The translations under genes were made by a program, and so were the position numbers. The notes under the pieces were generated by a model that was given only the letters and a program-made list of their open reading frames with translations, ran no database searches and was not told the DNA's origin. A stretch of DNA of 64,000 nt from Alligator mississippiensis (taxonomy: Eukaryota; Chordata; Crocodylia; Alligatoridae): assembly GCF_030867095.1 (NCBI RefSeq), contig NC_081828.1:213989478-214053477 (forward strand), given 5' to 3'. Below, in pieces: positions 45,486-57,724 of this stretch. Within the stretch, counting starts at the first letter, position 1. Each line of letters opens with the position of its first letter.

Positions 45486-46494
45486 CAAACCATCCTATAC
45501 ATGAAATGGGATTGTGACTTCCAATCCAGCCTGGTTTACCATCAAGAAAACAATCCTGCTGCTCGTCACGCGTGCATTGTCTTGACGAAGGGGCTAACAT
45601 TTGCAGGTGTTGTTCTGGTGAGCTTCCCATCGCCCAGAAAGATTTGGTCAGGGTATTAGATTTCAATGCAAGTATTTAAGGACTCAATCCCATTCCTATG
45701 GAAGTCAGGGACAAGCTTCTTAAATGCTCACAAATCACATGGAGCTACGGGAAGGGAATTGCCAGGTCATTTAATGAATCGTGTCTTGCTCAGGAAGGAG
45801 GACTTCTGGTCCTAATCAGTTCGTCCTGGTGTTTGATTCCTCTAACAGGCAATGCAAGTTATTTATTGATCCACCAAAGCAGAGCCTGGTGCACTTACAG
45901 CCTCCTGCCAGCACTTGAACATATACCGAGATGCGCAGAATTGGCACACAGTCATGTCTTTACCTCCTCAGTGCAATCCTTATTCTGCAAGGCACGGTCC
46001 TACACCTTCACAGGCATGTCCTAATGCCCTGCGTACACTCACTTTTCTAGGCAAAGCCGCTGCAAGTAATATCACCAGCCCAAAAAAGCAGAAAGAAAGG
46101 CTTCCCTCCCCCCACCAACACATTCTCCCCTCTCTAACTGAAATTCTTGGTTTTAACTATCACTTTTGGCAAGTGTTTGGCAAGGGACGTTGTATATTTG
46201 TCAAACAGAACAGGAGACCTCTAAAGCCTTCATTGTAATTTTTTTTTTTTTTTAAATACCCCCGTTATAGATTTCCAAAGTGCTCAGAAGCCAAGCCAAG
46301 CTTTCAACGCAGGGCAACGAACACCCGGGACAACACTTGACAATATAGCGCAAAGGACCTCTCAGGGACACGTGCTGTTGAACAAGAAAACAACAAGCAA
46401 TACAAATCCCCTGCGTACCAGAGAACCACCTATGCATCTTCCCTATGGGACTATATAGTCTCTATCTGTGCCTGACAAAAATATTAGCAAGCAA
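45486..46494. other. Unassigned non-coding DNA
   Basis: No exon recognised. An oligo(T) run lies at about 46237-46252. Confidence 0.4.
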
Positions 46495-46578
46495 CCATTA
46501 AGCACTGGCCAGTAGATGGACTGGATGCCCTAGGTATCCGACAACAGAATGCCCTCTGGCCTTCAAAATCTATGAACC
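46495..46578 (+). mobile_element. CR1-type LINE, 3' end fragment
   Basis: TAGATGGACTGGATGCCCTA, GGTATCC and CTCTGGCCTTCAAAATCTAT, ending GAA, is a sense CR1 3' tail. Confidence 0.65.
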
Positions 46579-46761
46579 GGAGACCCCCTTTGCTTTGTCT
46601 TGTCCATCTCCTGATTATTCAGCGTGCTGAGTCTGTGCTAAGTAACCTCCCATTCATTCCTACATAATTACACACAGATTACGAGTTCGATTTTACTCCC
46701 CATTAAAATCAATAGCAGCCTTCCTAGGGGCTCCTCCCCAGACGAGACCCTTACTGTAGCG

Positions 46762-46972
46762 CAGGGGTGGCCGAACTGTAGCACGTGTCCCACAAGCGGC
46801 ACGAGACAAGTCTCCATGTGTGCCAGGGAGGGGACAGCTGGCATAGCAGCAGATAGGGCAGGGAGCAGAAAGCAGAGCAGCAGATTGCGCAGGGGAAGGG
46901 GATCAGCGTGGCATTCGGGGAGGGTGAGGGGCTACTTTGCGGCCGGCCTGCCAAAAAGTTTGGCCCCCGCTG
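46762..46972. mobile_element. Small hAT-like non-autonomous transposon
   Basis: A 211-base element with ends CAGGGGTGGCCGAACTG and, from the right, CAGCGGGGGCCAAACTT. CAGRGG termini are typical of hAT elements. The flanks CTGTAGCG and TATGAGCG share only AGCG in register, so the target duplication is decayed or absent. The interior is purine-rich. Confidence 0.65.
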
Positions 46973-48893
46973 TATGAGCGAATCCGCAAGAGTACCAAAC
47001 CCTCCCCTCAGTGACCCAGTCTCTGGCTGACTCCCCTGTGGTTGTAACAGCAGAAATGAGGATTTGGAGCTCCTGGGACTTTGAAACCAGATCCCAAAAA
47101 GAAGCCAAGTAAGACAAAAGTCAGCGCGAGCCAGAAAGAAGCAAAAGAAGACAAAAGTCGATGTGAGCCACAGAGGGCTCCTGATTTCTCCTCCTCTTTC
47201 TCTGTCCTTATACACAAGCACATTCAACTGTTGGTGAAAGGGAAGGGAAATTTCTACTCACAGGAGGGGAAAGCGGCTCACGGAGACATCGTGTGCTCTC
47301 CACAGGGCTCTCTCTCACCAACCCGGCGCTCAGAAAAAGTTTCCTGAAATCAAACTCTTTTTTTTTCCTTTCCTCAGAGCAAAAAAAAAAGGAAGAAAAG
47401 CACCGCTGTCTTGCCAAAGCCATGCCCCTCCAGTTTGGAAAGAGCGGTAGTGGGAACGATTTAAACATCCTGCCAGACTCCGCCTCTATGACAGATCCCC
47501 ACTCACCCCCCAAAGAGCCTGCCTGGATGTGTCAGGAAAGCAGCTTGGAGTTACTTTCCATTTGAACTCCTCCTCCTTCCCTTTTTATTTCTTCCAGCAA
47601 GGTCTGGATGCAGTATTCAGGCACGAATTCCAGCATCGCCCCTCACCAGATGCTCTGAGCTGGGGGGGTGGAGAAGCCCAGCATAAGCTGGAATACAAAC
47701 ATTTGCACACTCACACGCACAATGCACACGTGAACACATGCACTTTCCTAGGGATACAGTCTTAATGCTGTACTTCTCTTTAGCCCATTGGCAACGAGTT
47801 AGCAGCATCAACTCGTGGCGCCGGCAACAGATCTGCAAGATAGAAAGCCTGACTAATAAGGACCATATGGGAAAGCGCATGTTGGCAAAAGATCCATGTG
47901 CAGAGAGTTGAGGCGAAAAAAATCCAGACACTCTAATGAGAAAAGGCGATTTCAGATCTTTCTGCGCCGCACTAATGAGCTGGGCTCTCTTTGAAACAGG
48001 CAATGCACTCCTCAAAAAGCTCATGCGGGTTGAGAGCCCGGGAAAGGCAGAGCTTTCTGTATTTAAGATGGGTGATGCAAAAGATTACGAGAGACTCTCA
48101 GAACTATGCCTGGATCCTTGGCTCCTTCCTTAGAAGAAAAAAAAAAGAAATCTAAAAAGTTAAACAAAGTTGAGCACGAGCAGAAATGAAGTGCTGAAAT
48201 CCACCCCGCTGACCATCCGAGGGCCAAATCGCTTCCATGCTGTGCTTGGCTGGAGTTTTAGTTTTACTCAACGGGATCAGGATTTGGTCTTTAAGGTTAC
48301 AGCTAAGAATCAATGGAGAGCCAAGGCAGAGCGCCTCCAGAAGGGGAGGGAGGAAGGAAGCTGCAAGGGTGAGCGTCTTCGAAAAAAGAAATAGAAATGC
48401 TGAGCAGAGGGAAGGACTCTGGAGGACGCGATTCCTGATGGAAAGGGAGATAGAAAACCCTCACGTGTGGTTTATCTGGATTTCCCATCTTCTAGTGACC
48501 AGAATAAACATATCATGTACATCGAGACCGGGATTTTGCAAAGCATCCTAAGGATGCTCTGGATGCTTAATTCCCATTCTTTGGGAATCTCAGCCAGATG
48601 TTCATGAAAGCAACCGCACCATTTGGAACAGCTCAAGGAGCTGGCAAAAGGTCTCGTGCAATCGTCCCGATAATGCAATGTACTGGCTCAAGGGTACACC
48701 CAGCACTGCTCCCTTCTAGCTGCTATTCGATTTGCTTGGCTGTAATCCCCTCCCCACTGCTAACACGGATTCTCCTTTAGTGTTTCTGGCATGGGACATT
48801 TCACCCAGAAGGTCTCATTAAAGTTAAAAACCATACACAGGGATTATTGAACTCACCATTTGAATGCTGTCATTATCTCTAGTGAAGGTGGTT
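46973..48893. other. Unassigned non-coding DNA
   Basis: No exon recognised. Several frames of 60-135 codons overlap without known motifs. Confidence 0.35.
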
Positions 48894-48905
48894 GGGGGGG
48901 GGGGG
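48894..48905 (+). repeat. Poly(G) run, 12 bases
   Basis: Homopolymeric G run. Its length may be unreliable. Confidence 0.9.
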
Positions 48906-49324
48906 TCGATACGAAAAGTTCATCTGGGACAGCCAGGAGGCTAGGTACAGTACTGCCAGGACTAACCAGGCCAACCCTGCTTCACTAGTAAAGTCTAAAA
49001 GGAGCACAGCCCAAAGCAGCAAGGCTACAGAAGAGATGTCCTGCCCTCCCAAAGGATGTGGCTAGGCAACAGGACCCCGTGGCTTGTGGGTGGATGAATG
49101 CTGCATGTCACCAGTCAGGACAGTGATGCCCCTGCTAGCTGGGATAACAAGGGGCAGTGATGAAATGGGTCAAAGGAGCTAGGACATCCCATTGCTGCAA
49201 CACAGCTTCCCTCTACACTTCCACGACTATCCCTCTGGAAGTGTCGGTGGGGTGTTATTCTCCATACCGAACAGCAAGGATTCAAATAATTAAATGCCAC
49301 TTCCTGCAAGAGACTGACTATTCT

Positions 49325-49575
49325 CTGTGGCTTTAGGGGACAGGACTAGGAGCAACAGCTTCAAACTGCAGCAGAGGACATGTAGGTTGGAGATGAGGAG
49401 GGACTTTCGGTCGTGCCTAGAGAAGTGGTGGAATCTCCACCCTTGGAAATGTTCAAGACCAAGTTAGACAGACACTTGACTGGGATGGTTTAGCCAAGGA
49501 TGATCCTAGCTTGAGCTGGCCTAGATGACCTCATGAGGTCCACTTCGGCCCGACTTGCTAGGATCCTGTGTCCCA
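49325..49575 (+). mobile_element. CR1-type LINE, 3' end fragment
   Basis: The sense tail of the CR1 coding end and UTR is readable: AGGGACTTTCGGTCGTGCCT, AGAGAAGTGGTGGAATCTCC, TTCAAGACCAAGTTAGACAG and GATGACCTCATGAGGTCCAC. Confidence 0.8.
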
Positions 49576-49714
49576 TGTGCCCTGTGAAACATTTTATGTC
49601 AAATCTGACGAGCCTGGACATATGGCCAGGAGCGTACCTAAGCATGAAAGCTCATGCACCATGCCAACCTGCTCGGCACCAGGCCAGACATCTACTGAAG
49701 GCCAAGTTCTGCCT

Positions 49715-49785
49715 TGGAGACTCATACAAAAACAGGGCTGGAAGGGACCTTGGGGGACCACGTAGTCCATCTAAGATCAATCGAC
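49715..49785 (-). mobile_element. CR1 LINE, 3' end fragment
   Basis: AACAGGGCTGGAAGGGACCT followed by TGGGGGACCACGTAGTCCAT is the antisense CR1 3' terminus. Confidence 0.7.
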
Positions 49786-50587
49786 TCCAACTTCCATTAA
49801 AGACAAAGAAATACTTCCTATAGCCCCAGTGGGAGCAAGATTTTTCCCTACATGCAAGGAAAAGAAAATACTGGTTATTTATACACAGCGGTGTGCTGAG
49901 AACGACGTGCAGATTTGCTGGATGGAAAGCCGTGGCTCCGAGATGAAGAGCAAGACAGCCGGTGGTGTTGGTCCCTGGCATCACACAGCTTTTTTAGGTT
50001 CCAAATCCTGCTGTGCCATTTTCACCATGGAAACCAAGCACAACATGGATGAAAAACAAAGCAAAATGGCAATGTTTTATACCCACTCTGTGGTCACACA
50101 GCAAAAGCACAGATGATTCCCCAGGGTACCACGCCACTGAAAACCCACTGAAGACCTTGAATTTTATTTTGCACACTTTTGCTCAATTCACACCACCAAA
50201 AGCAGTAGGTCTTGGTGACTCCAAGGCGCTTATACGCAGAGAAAATGACAGAGAATGGCAGGGACACGCACGCTGCTATAAATAGTTTGTGATGTCTTTC
50301 TTCCAGAACAGAAAGCAGAGACAAACCAGTGCTCGTTTAGCCGTGAATAAATATACAGAGATTGAAACAGTAATAGGCACCTTTCCACTCCTTGCCCGTC
50401 TGTTTGTCAAGCTCACCCATGTCTGGGATTCTAATGAATGCTTACGGCATTTTTTTTTTTTAAAAGGACAATGAACTAGTGAATGTATTGATGACTAGTA
50501 GGGTTATCGCTGTCACTGGCAAACATATATCTACCCAGGCTCAACCTGTTTTGGATAGCACCTCCTTTGTGTTACATTAATGGCACC
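49786..50587. other. Unassigned non-coding DNA
   Basis: No exon or clear repeat recognised. Confidence 0.4.
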
Positions 50588-51090
50588 TCCATAACCATGG
50601 GCGGATCTAGACCCTTGAAAACGGGGGGTGCAGATGATGAGGTGCATCTTCACATATCAAAAAAACACTTTTTTTTTTTCCTCCAGCTAAAAATAAACTA
50701 GAAGCTTTACTAATACGCTAGGGGCCAAAGGTTGCATTATTCATTTTGAGATTGAAGCAAAAACAAATGTAACTTCATTCAAACGAGTTCAAAACAATCT
50801 GCCAGGCTGTGAAATAGGAGCTTTGTTACCAGGAGCAGGTAACAAACAGCAGGATTGCAGAACAAAGGCCAGTCTGATTGGTGGACCTTCAAGACCATTA
50901 AAAAGAAGTGCTTGTGGGATAAATTGTTCAGAAAGAATGAGGTAGATTATAATAAACCATGAAGTCAAGTGACTCCCTCAGCACTGCCTGACTAGAAATG
51001 CTGTTGCCCATGGCTTTAAACTTTGGGTAGACCAGGATTCAGGGGTGCTAGTGCACCAATGCACCCCCCTGGATCCGCCCCGTCCATAAC
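50588..51090. mobile_element. hAT-type non-autonomous transposon with perfect target duplication
   Basis: A perfect 8-base direct repeat TCCATAAC (50588-50595 and 51083-51090) flanks a 487-base element. Its ends are CATGGGCGGATCTAG and, from the right, CGGGGCGGATCCAG. The second inverted block GGGGGGTGCA follows on both sides. An 8-base duplication indicates the hAT superfamily. The interior encodes nothing. Confidence 0.85.
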
Positions 51091-51492
51091 TACTAGAAAC
51101 TCACAATAGGAGAAGAGATCCAATTTTGTGGCCTACGTTATGTTGAAGACTAGATTAAGAATCCTATCAGTTCAGCTTGGCCATAAAACTATGAATTTCT
51201 ACACCAGGCAGCTCGCATTAAGCAAACACAGTTTACTTTTGTAATCTTTGCCTTCTGGATGATTATTCCTTCCTTTTACACATTTTAGAACCATTTCCAA
51301 TGAGTCACTGAATCCCTGCTCAAGCCATCACCCTTTTCTGCAAGCTAAAGCTCATACAGTGTCTTCAGTAATTTAGGCAGCTGCACCAATTTCATAAAAT
51401 CAGAATGAAATAAGAAAAACTTAGTTAAGTTTTTTGTGGGTTTTTTTTACCTGAAAATACTTGACTTGGGCTTAAGCGGAAAAGGAATACTA
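51091..51492. other. Unassigned non-coding DNA
   Basis: No recognised feature. Confidence 0.4.
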
Positions 51493-51774
51493 TGGCGTCT
51501 ATACACATGCTAGGGGGTGGGGAGGTGCTTAATTAGAGCAGCTCTGAGAGCCACTCTAATTAAAGTGCCCATAGCATCACATGCATTCAGCATCCCGCAC
51601 TTCAAAAGCTTTAGTTAAAGTGCCCCACTGTTATTTTGAAACATGGGGACACCGGACATACATAACGCGGAGGCTGCTGGAGCGCGCTGATTAGCACACT
51701 CTGGCAGACTTGATGAATTGAGTCAGCTCCAATGTGTGCTAATTAGTTGAGATTCGTTACTTGTATAGGCGCCC
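51493..51774. mobile_element. Non-autonomous DNA transposon, family B copy 2
   Basis: Ends are GGCGTCTATACACATGC and, from the right, GGGGCGCCTATACAAGTAA. The interior aligns with the element at 40574-40905 (CTCTAATTAAAGTGC, CATCACATGCATTCAGCATC, GAGGCTGCTGGAGCGCGCT), in the same orientation. No clear target duplication is visible. Confidence 0.7.
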
Positions 51775-51979
51775 CTGGAGAAGTGGCACACCAATGATTC
51801 GACTGATTTCAGTGGCCATACCCATCTACAGGACTTCAATATAGGGGCTGTAGGACAAAGTCTTCGATTACTGGTCCCATCTAGTCTGAAAGCTCTTAAT
51901 GATGGGAAGATTCAATCAGTAAGACACTTGCAGAAAGCAATTTGTTCTTGCTATAGCTCAGCCTTTTCTCTTTTCTCCC

Positions 51980-52125
51980 TCCTTTAGTTTACCTGGTCTA
52001 TTTAGACTGCAAGCTTTTTGGGGACGCATGAACTGCTCCATTACTGGGTGCATACACAGCTCCTAGGAGGCCACCTATATGGGACACAACAGGACCCCTA
52101 GCTGAGATTGCAATATGATTACATC
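51980..52125 (+). mobile_element. L2-like LINE, 3' end
   Basis: TAGACTGCAAGCTTTTTGGG, GACGCATGAACTG and CATACACAGCTCCTAGGAGG follow the L2 3' pattern, much diverged. Confidence 0.5.
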
Positions 52126-52949
52126 ACTTATCTTTTTGCTTGGAGAACGCAGCACCTATTGAGCAGAACGGCTGCACATCCAGAAATGTCATATTACTCT
52201 TTGAATTGGAGCCCTAAACCTGACATGACAAAACCTCTTTTTCTTGGGGCATCTTTCTTGGAGATCTCTTAAGTAAGAGAGATCCAAAATGTAGTCAAAG
52301 GCAAACATTGGATTTTCAAACCTTTGAATAACCTTAAAAAAATTGAAGAGCCATCTGTCGGGTTTTCTCTCATCTTCCCGGGGGTTTTCTTAATTGCTTA
52401 TGGGTGGTGGTAATTAAAGAGGGAGGTGATCAGTGTACTCTGAAGTATCTACCTGCAGTAACCATTAAGCCAGGGTCACACGGCTCTCTGTTTATGTCTA
52501 CCTTGAGGATGTAAGCAAAGGGACCTCTTCAAAAGAAGTTATATCTAAATAGCAGAAGTAGCAGTTTTCCCTTTAGTTAGGGCCTGGTGCTCGACCGAAC
52601 TGTCATTAGTGGCTCCAGCTATTTATCGGAGTCATTGCTGTTCTAAAAATGGCTTTTAAAATCCAGAGGTTTGTGTCAGATGTAAACATGTGCCTTAGGG
52701 GAACCGAAGCATCTTCCTTCGAGGTTTCCTGCCTTTCCTGAACTCGGCTCTTTCTGCCTTTATCCTCATTGTCTTGAGAGCTGTCTCGGAGGCGAACACA
52801 AAGAAACACCATGATTTATTGATTTTTAAGGAGGGGGCAGAGGGGGCAGGAGATCTTCTGTAGTTTGACCCTTTGTATAATACAGGCCATACCGTCACAC
52901 CCGGTTACCGCCTGTTGTGCCCAGGGCCTTGCGCTTCACTGAAGCACAT
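52126..52949. other. Unassigned non-coding DNA
   Basis: No exon or clear repeat recognised. Confidence 0.4.
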
Positions 52950-54200
52950 ATCCTCAAAAGGCCCTCCGCGCCAGGGCTGGAGACATCAAGACATGCTGAA
53001 TCCACCACTTCCCTTGACAGTTTGTTCCAATAATTAATCACCCTCCATTAACAAGTCGGCTCTTATTTCTAACATGAATTTGGCTTTCATTTCCAGCGGC
53101 TGGCTCTTGTCATGCCTTCCTTGATTGGGTTGAACAGCCCTCTTGTACTCCCTGTTTCCTCCACAAGAAGGTACTTGTACACTATATATAAATCAAGTCA
53201 CCTCTCAGTCTTTTTCTTGGGAAGCTTAACAGCTGGAGCTCCTTCTATCTTTCACTATACGCCTTATTTATTTTATTTTTTTTGCAGCCTTCAAAAATGT
53301 TTTATGGCTCCTTTGCAATATCCGTTTGACAAGCGGGGCACGAGAGCTGTATTGCAGCACTGGTCTCCACAGCACCCCACGCAGAGATTAAATCAGCTCC
53401 CAAGCCCTACTCGATACGTCATTATTTCTATGAGAAATAACACCCTCAAGGATGCCTTGAGGACGGAGGATGCAATCCCCCAGGACCTGAGCAAACCACT
53501 TCACGGCACGTGTCTCCGCTCAGGGAGAGGACGAGAAAAATAATGATGCAGGACAGATGCTAGTCACTCGTGAGAGAGCACCGGGAGGCTCTTGGCTGCT
53601 ACAGCGAGGAGAGAGGTATCAAGATCCTATGCAGACTTAACAGAAGTCCTTTTCCAACTCTGAGCTTTAGCATCCAGCCCCCATTCACCAGATGTGGTCA
53701 GTACCGTTTGTTCCTGGAGGTACGACTTTCCATTTGATGGGATTTTATATGAACCCATGCCACTTCCCAAGAGAGCCAGATGGCTGCATCACTACCCTGA
53801 CCCATTGGTTATTCCCCACTTGGCCAATATGCCGGTCATGCACAAAATGTAGCTACCGTGGTTTATATTTCTTTCCAGATCCTGCATGAAAATACTGAAA
53901 TAGCATCTGGCCCCAGCAGTGATCTCTGTGTAACCCCCTCTTGAATCAGCTGCCGTTTGAGGACAGCTTTCCTTGATGAGGATTTTCGGATACCTGTCAA
54001 TTAGCCAGACTTCATTCACTAACATGTGCTCTGCTGATACCAAACATTGCTAATTTTTAAGGCAGAACAGCATACAGCACGAACTCAAGGCCTCCATGAC
54101 CGAAGCCTCTCAGATCCATACAGTTGCCTTCATCAACCAAGCTTGTCATCTTGTCCAATATAATAATTTCTTTTGTATCCATCTGATAACTCTGAAACTC
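52950..54200 (-). mobile_element. Long degraded CR1-type LINE fragment
   Basis: Ordered antisense phrases of the long reptilian CR1-type LINE can be followed for over 1 kb: TTTGTTCCAATAATTAATCA, AATCAAGTCACCTCTCAGTC, GGAGCTCCTTCTATCTTTCA, TTTCCAGATCCTGCATGAAA, AGTGATCTCTGTGTAACCCC, TGTCAATTAGCCAGACTTCA and ATCAACCAAGCTTGTCATCT. No reading frame survives. A piece of the same family lies in IBA57 intron 2. Confidence 0.6.
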
Positions 54201-54284
54201 ATGCTAAGCTGCGGCCTACTCACACAAAGTAAAATACAAAATACAGATGCAAACTGCATAGTGCAGTGCAAGAGGATGCAAGTT

Positions 54285-54436
54285 CATGGCTAGGCCACCT
54301 GAGAAGAAATGATGAGGTATCCCTTCCAGCTTGTCTTACGATATTCATGATGACCCCGGGGCAGGGGGTCAGACCTGATGATCTGTTTAGGTCCCTTCTG
54401 ACCCTAAGCACTATGATACTATGATGATACTATGAT
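54285..54436 (+). mobile_element. CR1 LINE, 3' end with terminal repeats
   Basis: AGGGGGTCAGACCTGATGAT, CTGTTTAGGTCCCTTCTGAC and CCTAAGCACTATGATACTAT, followed by more ATACTATGAT-type units, is the complete CR1 3' end in sense orientation. Confidence 0.85.
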
Positions 54437-55252
54437 TTCAAGCAGGCTTCTAGTTTTCTGGTATGTAACTGTGTGACATGTCTATCCTTGATTAATTCGT
54501 ATGGTAATTATTTCTTTTGCAATTAACTCATGTTATATACAGGAGGAGTCATTCTCCATATATGATAGATGACTCCTGATTTACTTCTGTTTTGTCTAGT
54601 GGTTCCCTTAAATTTTCCAAGGACACTCCCCCAAACCTTGTGTTTTCTCTCATCTGTTAATCAGTTTCTCGATATGTTCCAAACTTAGTAGAAATGGATA
54701 ACCTCTTGTCACCGAGGAAGGTCATTCATTCAAACTGGAACCTTCTCATAACCAATAACAAGCAGTTCGATTAGCAGGATTTTCCTCTGAATTACTGCTT
54801 GGGACTCTCTCTTGATTTATACAACTAAACAAATGCTTTGAAGATGCTGGACTAAGGGTATAAAAACGAAGTGAATGCTTTGAGAGCGAGAAATCTCTCT
54901 GACGCCAACTGCTGTTACGCTCCAGCTATCTTGAGAAGCTGGAAGAAACAGATCATCTCTCTGGTCACCCGTTTGGTGAGAAATCATCACCTTGTAGAAA
55001 ATTATTGGACTTCGCTTTGGTTTGGGCTCACTTGACTTGAGTTTGAATACTTGTAGTAAATAAAGCCTTTTGTGTCACTCATTGGACGAGGTGTCATGTC
55101 AGTCCCTAGGCTAGTCCAGAATCTGAGGTTTTTATGGGCTAACTCCATCTTTCTAAAAGATCAGATGAGAGACGATAGTGGAACAAGCTGTTGTGGCAAC
55201 ATGACCAAAATGAAGGGTGTGTTGGATGAGCAGAGTTTGGAGGTTGGGTTGG
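54437..55252. other. Unassigned non-coding DNA
   Basis: No exon or clear repeat recognised. Confidence 0.4.
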
Positions 55253-56137
55253 TATTCAGTTTCACCAGTTGTTTCGATTCAACACTGTTTCGACTAATTT
55301 CAAGCTCGAAACAGTAAGATCGAATCGAAATGAAGGGCTTCGAAACAGCCTCGAAACAAAACGAGGCTAGTCAAAATGTTTTGAAAGTTTTGAAATGTTC
55401 CGAGTTTCAAAACCAGCAGCAAGAGACAGGGGAGAACCAGGGCTGCGCTCCCAGCACGAGCCAGGAGCGCAGCCCTGGCTCTCCCCATCTCCCACTGCTG
55501 GAAGCTGACAACAGTGCAGGGGAAGGGAACTGAGCCTGGGCTCAGTTCCCCACCCCAGTGCTGTGATCTGGCAGGGGGTGGGGGGGTGGGGGAGTGTGCA
55601 GAGTCAGCCCAGATGGGCTCGCTTCTCCTCCCCCACCGAGCTGCGATCGGGTGCGGGGGGGAGAGTCAACCCAACTGGGCTCACTCCCTGACCCCTGCGC
55701 TGCAATCAGGAGGTGAGCTAGGCTGACTCTCCCCCCTGCGCTCGATTGCAGCATGGAGGAGGGGAATGAGCCCAGCTGGGTTGACTCTCTGCCCTGCACC
55801 CAACTGCAGCACGGGGGGTGGGGGGAGTGAACCAAGCTGGGCTGACTCTCCACTCCCCCGCCTGATCTAGCAGCAGGGATGGGAAGTCAACTCAGCTGAG
55901 CTGGCTTCCCACCCCTGTGCGATCTAGCACTTGGGGTGGGAAATCAGCCTTGCTGGGCTGACTTCCCATCCCCAGCGAAACACCAAAACAGCATCGAAAC
56001 AGCCTTTCAGTTTCGACGGAATGAAACGGAACAGCTGTTTCGAATCAAAATGAAATTCGAAACGGAACTCTGTTCCTTCGAACCGGCGAAACTGAAGGCG
56101 AAACGGAACGGTGCCGTTTCGCACAGCCCTATTCACT
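55253..56137 (-). mobile_element. GAAAC-rich hAT-like element with internal minisatellite
   Basis: The outer parts are full of CGAAAC/GTTTCG words (55265-55410 and 55975-56130). The right end, AACGGTGCCGTTTCGCACAG CCC, reads from outside as GGGCTGTGCGAAACGGCACC. Flanks TATTCAGT (55253-55260) and TATTCACT (56130-56137) match at seven of eight positions and may be a hAT target duplication, but the left terminus does not mirror the right, so the left boundary is uncertain. The GC-rich centre is a minisatellite of about seven 60-75-base units built on GCTGGGCTGACTCTCC and CTGCGATCGGGTGC. Confidence 0.6.
55540..55975. repeat. GC-rich minisatellite, about seven units
   Basis: Units of about 60-75 bases alternate a CCCAGCTGGGTTGACTCTC-like segment with a TGCACCCAACTGCAGCACG-like segment and G-rich runs. 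It lies inside the GAAAC-rich element. Confidence 0.7.
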
Positions 56138-56261
56138 ACCCTCCTAGTGAGAAAGTTTTTCTAATATCCAACCTAAACTGCCCTTGCAACTTGTGACCAT
56201 TGCTCCTTGATACTTGGCCCCTTGAAGTATCAATTCCATCAGCTTAGACTCCCTACTCACT
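56138..56261. mobile_element. Probable CR1 fragment
   Basis: CTCCTAGTGAGAAAGTTTTT, CTAATATCCAACCTAAACTG and TGTGACCATTGCTCCTTGAT match the antisense CR1 3'-coding region as at 22010-22080. It is interrupted on the left by the GAAAC-rich element. Confidence 0.75.
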
Positions 56262-56518
56262 GGGCGCGCCTACACAAGATGCTTACTGCGTATGAGTTAA
56301 ATAACAGTGCACAGCAGCACGGTGGTCAAAAACTGTGCTAATAGCCTACTGTGCAGTGTTATTAGGCTAATGCACAGGAAGCATCACAAAATAACTGTGT
56401 GGCAGTGCTACTGTGCAGTAACTCTAGTTACTGCGCATTTAGCTAGTACTTTATTAACCAAGTACTAAACTAAATGCACAGTATCTAAGGAGCATTAACG
56501 AATGTGTAGACGTGTCCA
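56262..56518. mobile_element. Non-autonomous DNA transposon, GTCTACAC-ended family
   Basis: The left end GGGCGCGCCTACACAAGATG and the reverse-complemented right end GGACACGTCTACACATTCGT are related. The interior has TTACTGCGCATTTAG and CTACTGTGCAGT words shared with 44409-44657. Confidence 0.65.
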
Positions 56519-57724
56519 CTGACCAACATTTTATACCACATCACCCACCACCTCTGAATTCGACTCCACGGGCAAGATCACCTGCTGACATAGATGGAGG
56601 CAGCTCCGTGAACTTGGGGGTCAATCTGCACCAGCTGAGGATCTGGCCTCTTCCTACAGACAAACTTACTAGTGGATTTAGTTTGCTTCCATGTGTTGAC
56701 AACTGTCAGGATCAGAAAAGCTTCCCTGATTTCTCTGAGAGCTTGTGGAGTGGGTTATAAATTTTAGACGCACTAAACGCTGTAACCTCGCATGAGGCAT
56801 ACTGCCCCGTGCAAATACTGCTGAAACAGCCGATGTGTATGGACATAGATTACAAATGCTTGATCCCACGAGCAGTGGGAAGGCCCTGAGCATGTTGGAT
56901 CTGGGAGCCCTGCTGTATGGAGTGAAGGGAGGACAAGCTGCAGAGATTACCCTGGGAAAGACTTTCCCAGTGCTTCTCTATGTGGTTGTGGGGTTTGGCA
57001 GGTATATAAAGGAACAGGAATATTTCCAGTATTTCCACCACCAGCAGCAACCATGAGTGTTAACGTGGACATAGAAGCCACCAGGGTTATCTGATGCCAT
57101 GTTGCATAGATCTGCTTTGAGCAGAGTTAGATGATGACACAGTGATTAAAAAGGGGGGTAGCTGTCTCCAGTCCTCCTGGGTCCCATGGTCCCACCAGTG
57201 AAGCCACATCAGTCATAACCAAGGTGGAAATGTTTTGGCAAAACGCCTAGTGCAGCAACAGATGCTAGCTTCTCTCAGGACAGGGTAACCCCTGCGCTTC
57301 TGATCTCTACCCCAAGCATATTAAAACTAACATCTGGCTTGGAGCTACTAACATCTGGCTTGGAGCTCTGGATCCAGATGCTCGACCTGGTTCCTGAAAA
57401 CTAACTCACCTCAGACTTTAGTCTGAAATAAATTAACCCTGGAATAAGGAGCAGACAGAAGAGCAGCTCTCCCAAGTGGCCGCTTGCAACAGGTGCTATA
57501 ACAGTGCCTGGCTGCTGGGGCAGCTAGTTTACACGGCACAAAGGGATATCCTGGGATGAAGGGGACCAGGAGAGCAGACACACAGCATGATCCCCAGAGC
57601 CGAGGAGCAGCTGGACAAGACTGAACCCCTCTCACCACCCTTACGCTATTACCCCAGAGTAAATTTCCCAAGTAGCAAACTTCCTGAATGCTTTACCCTG
57701 GTCTGAAGGACGCACTACAGAGCA
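56519..57724. other. Unassigned non-coding DNA
   Basis: No exon recognised. A small direct repeat ACATCTGGCTTGGAGCT occurs twice at 57331-57366. Confidence 0.4.
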
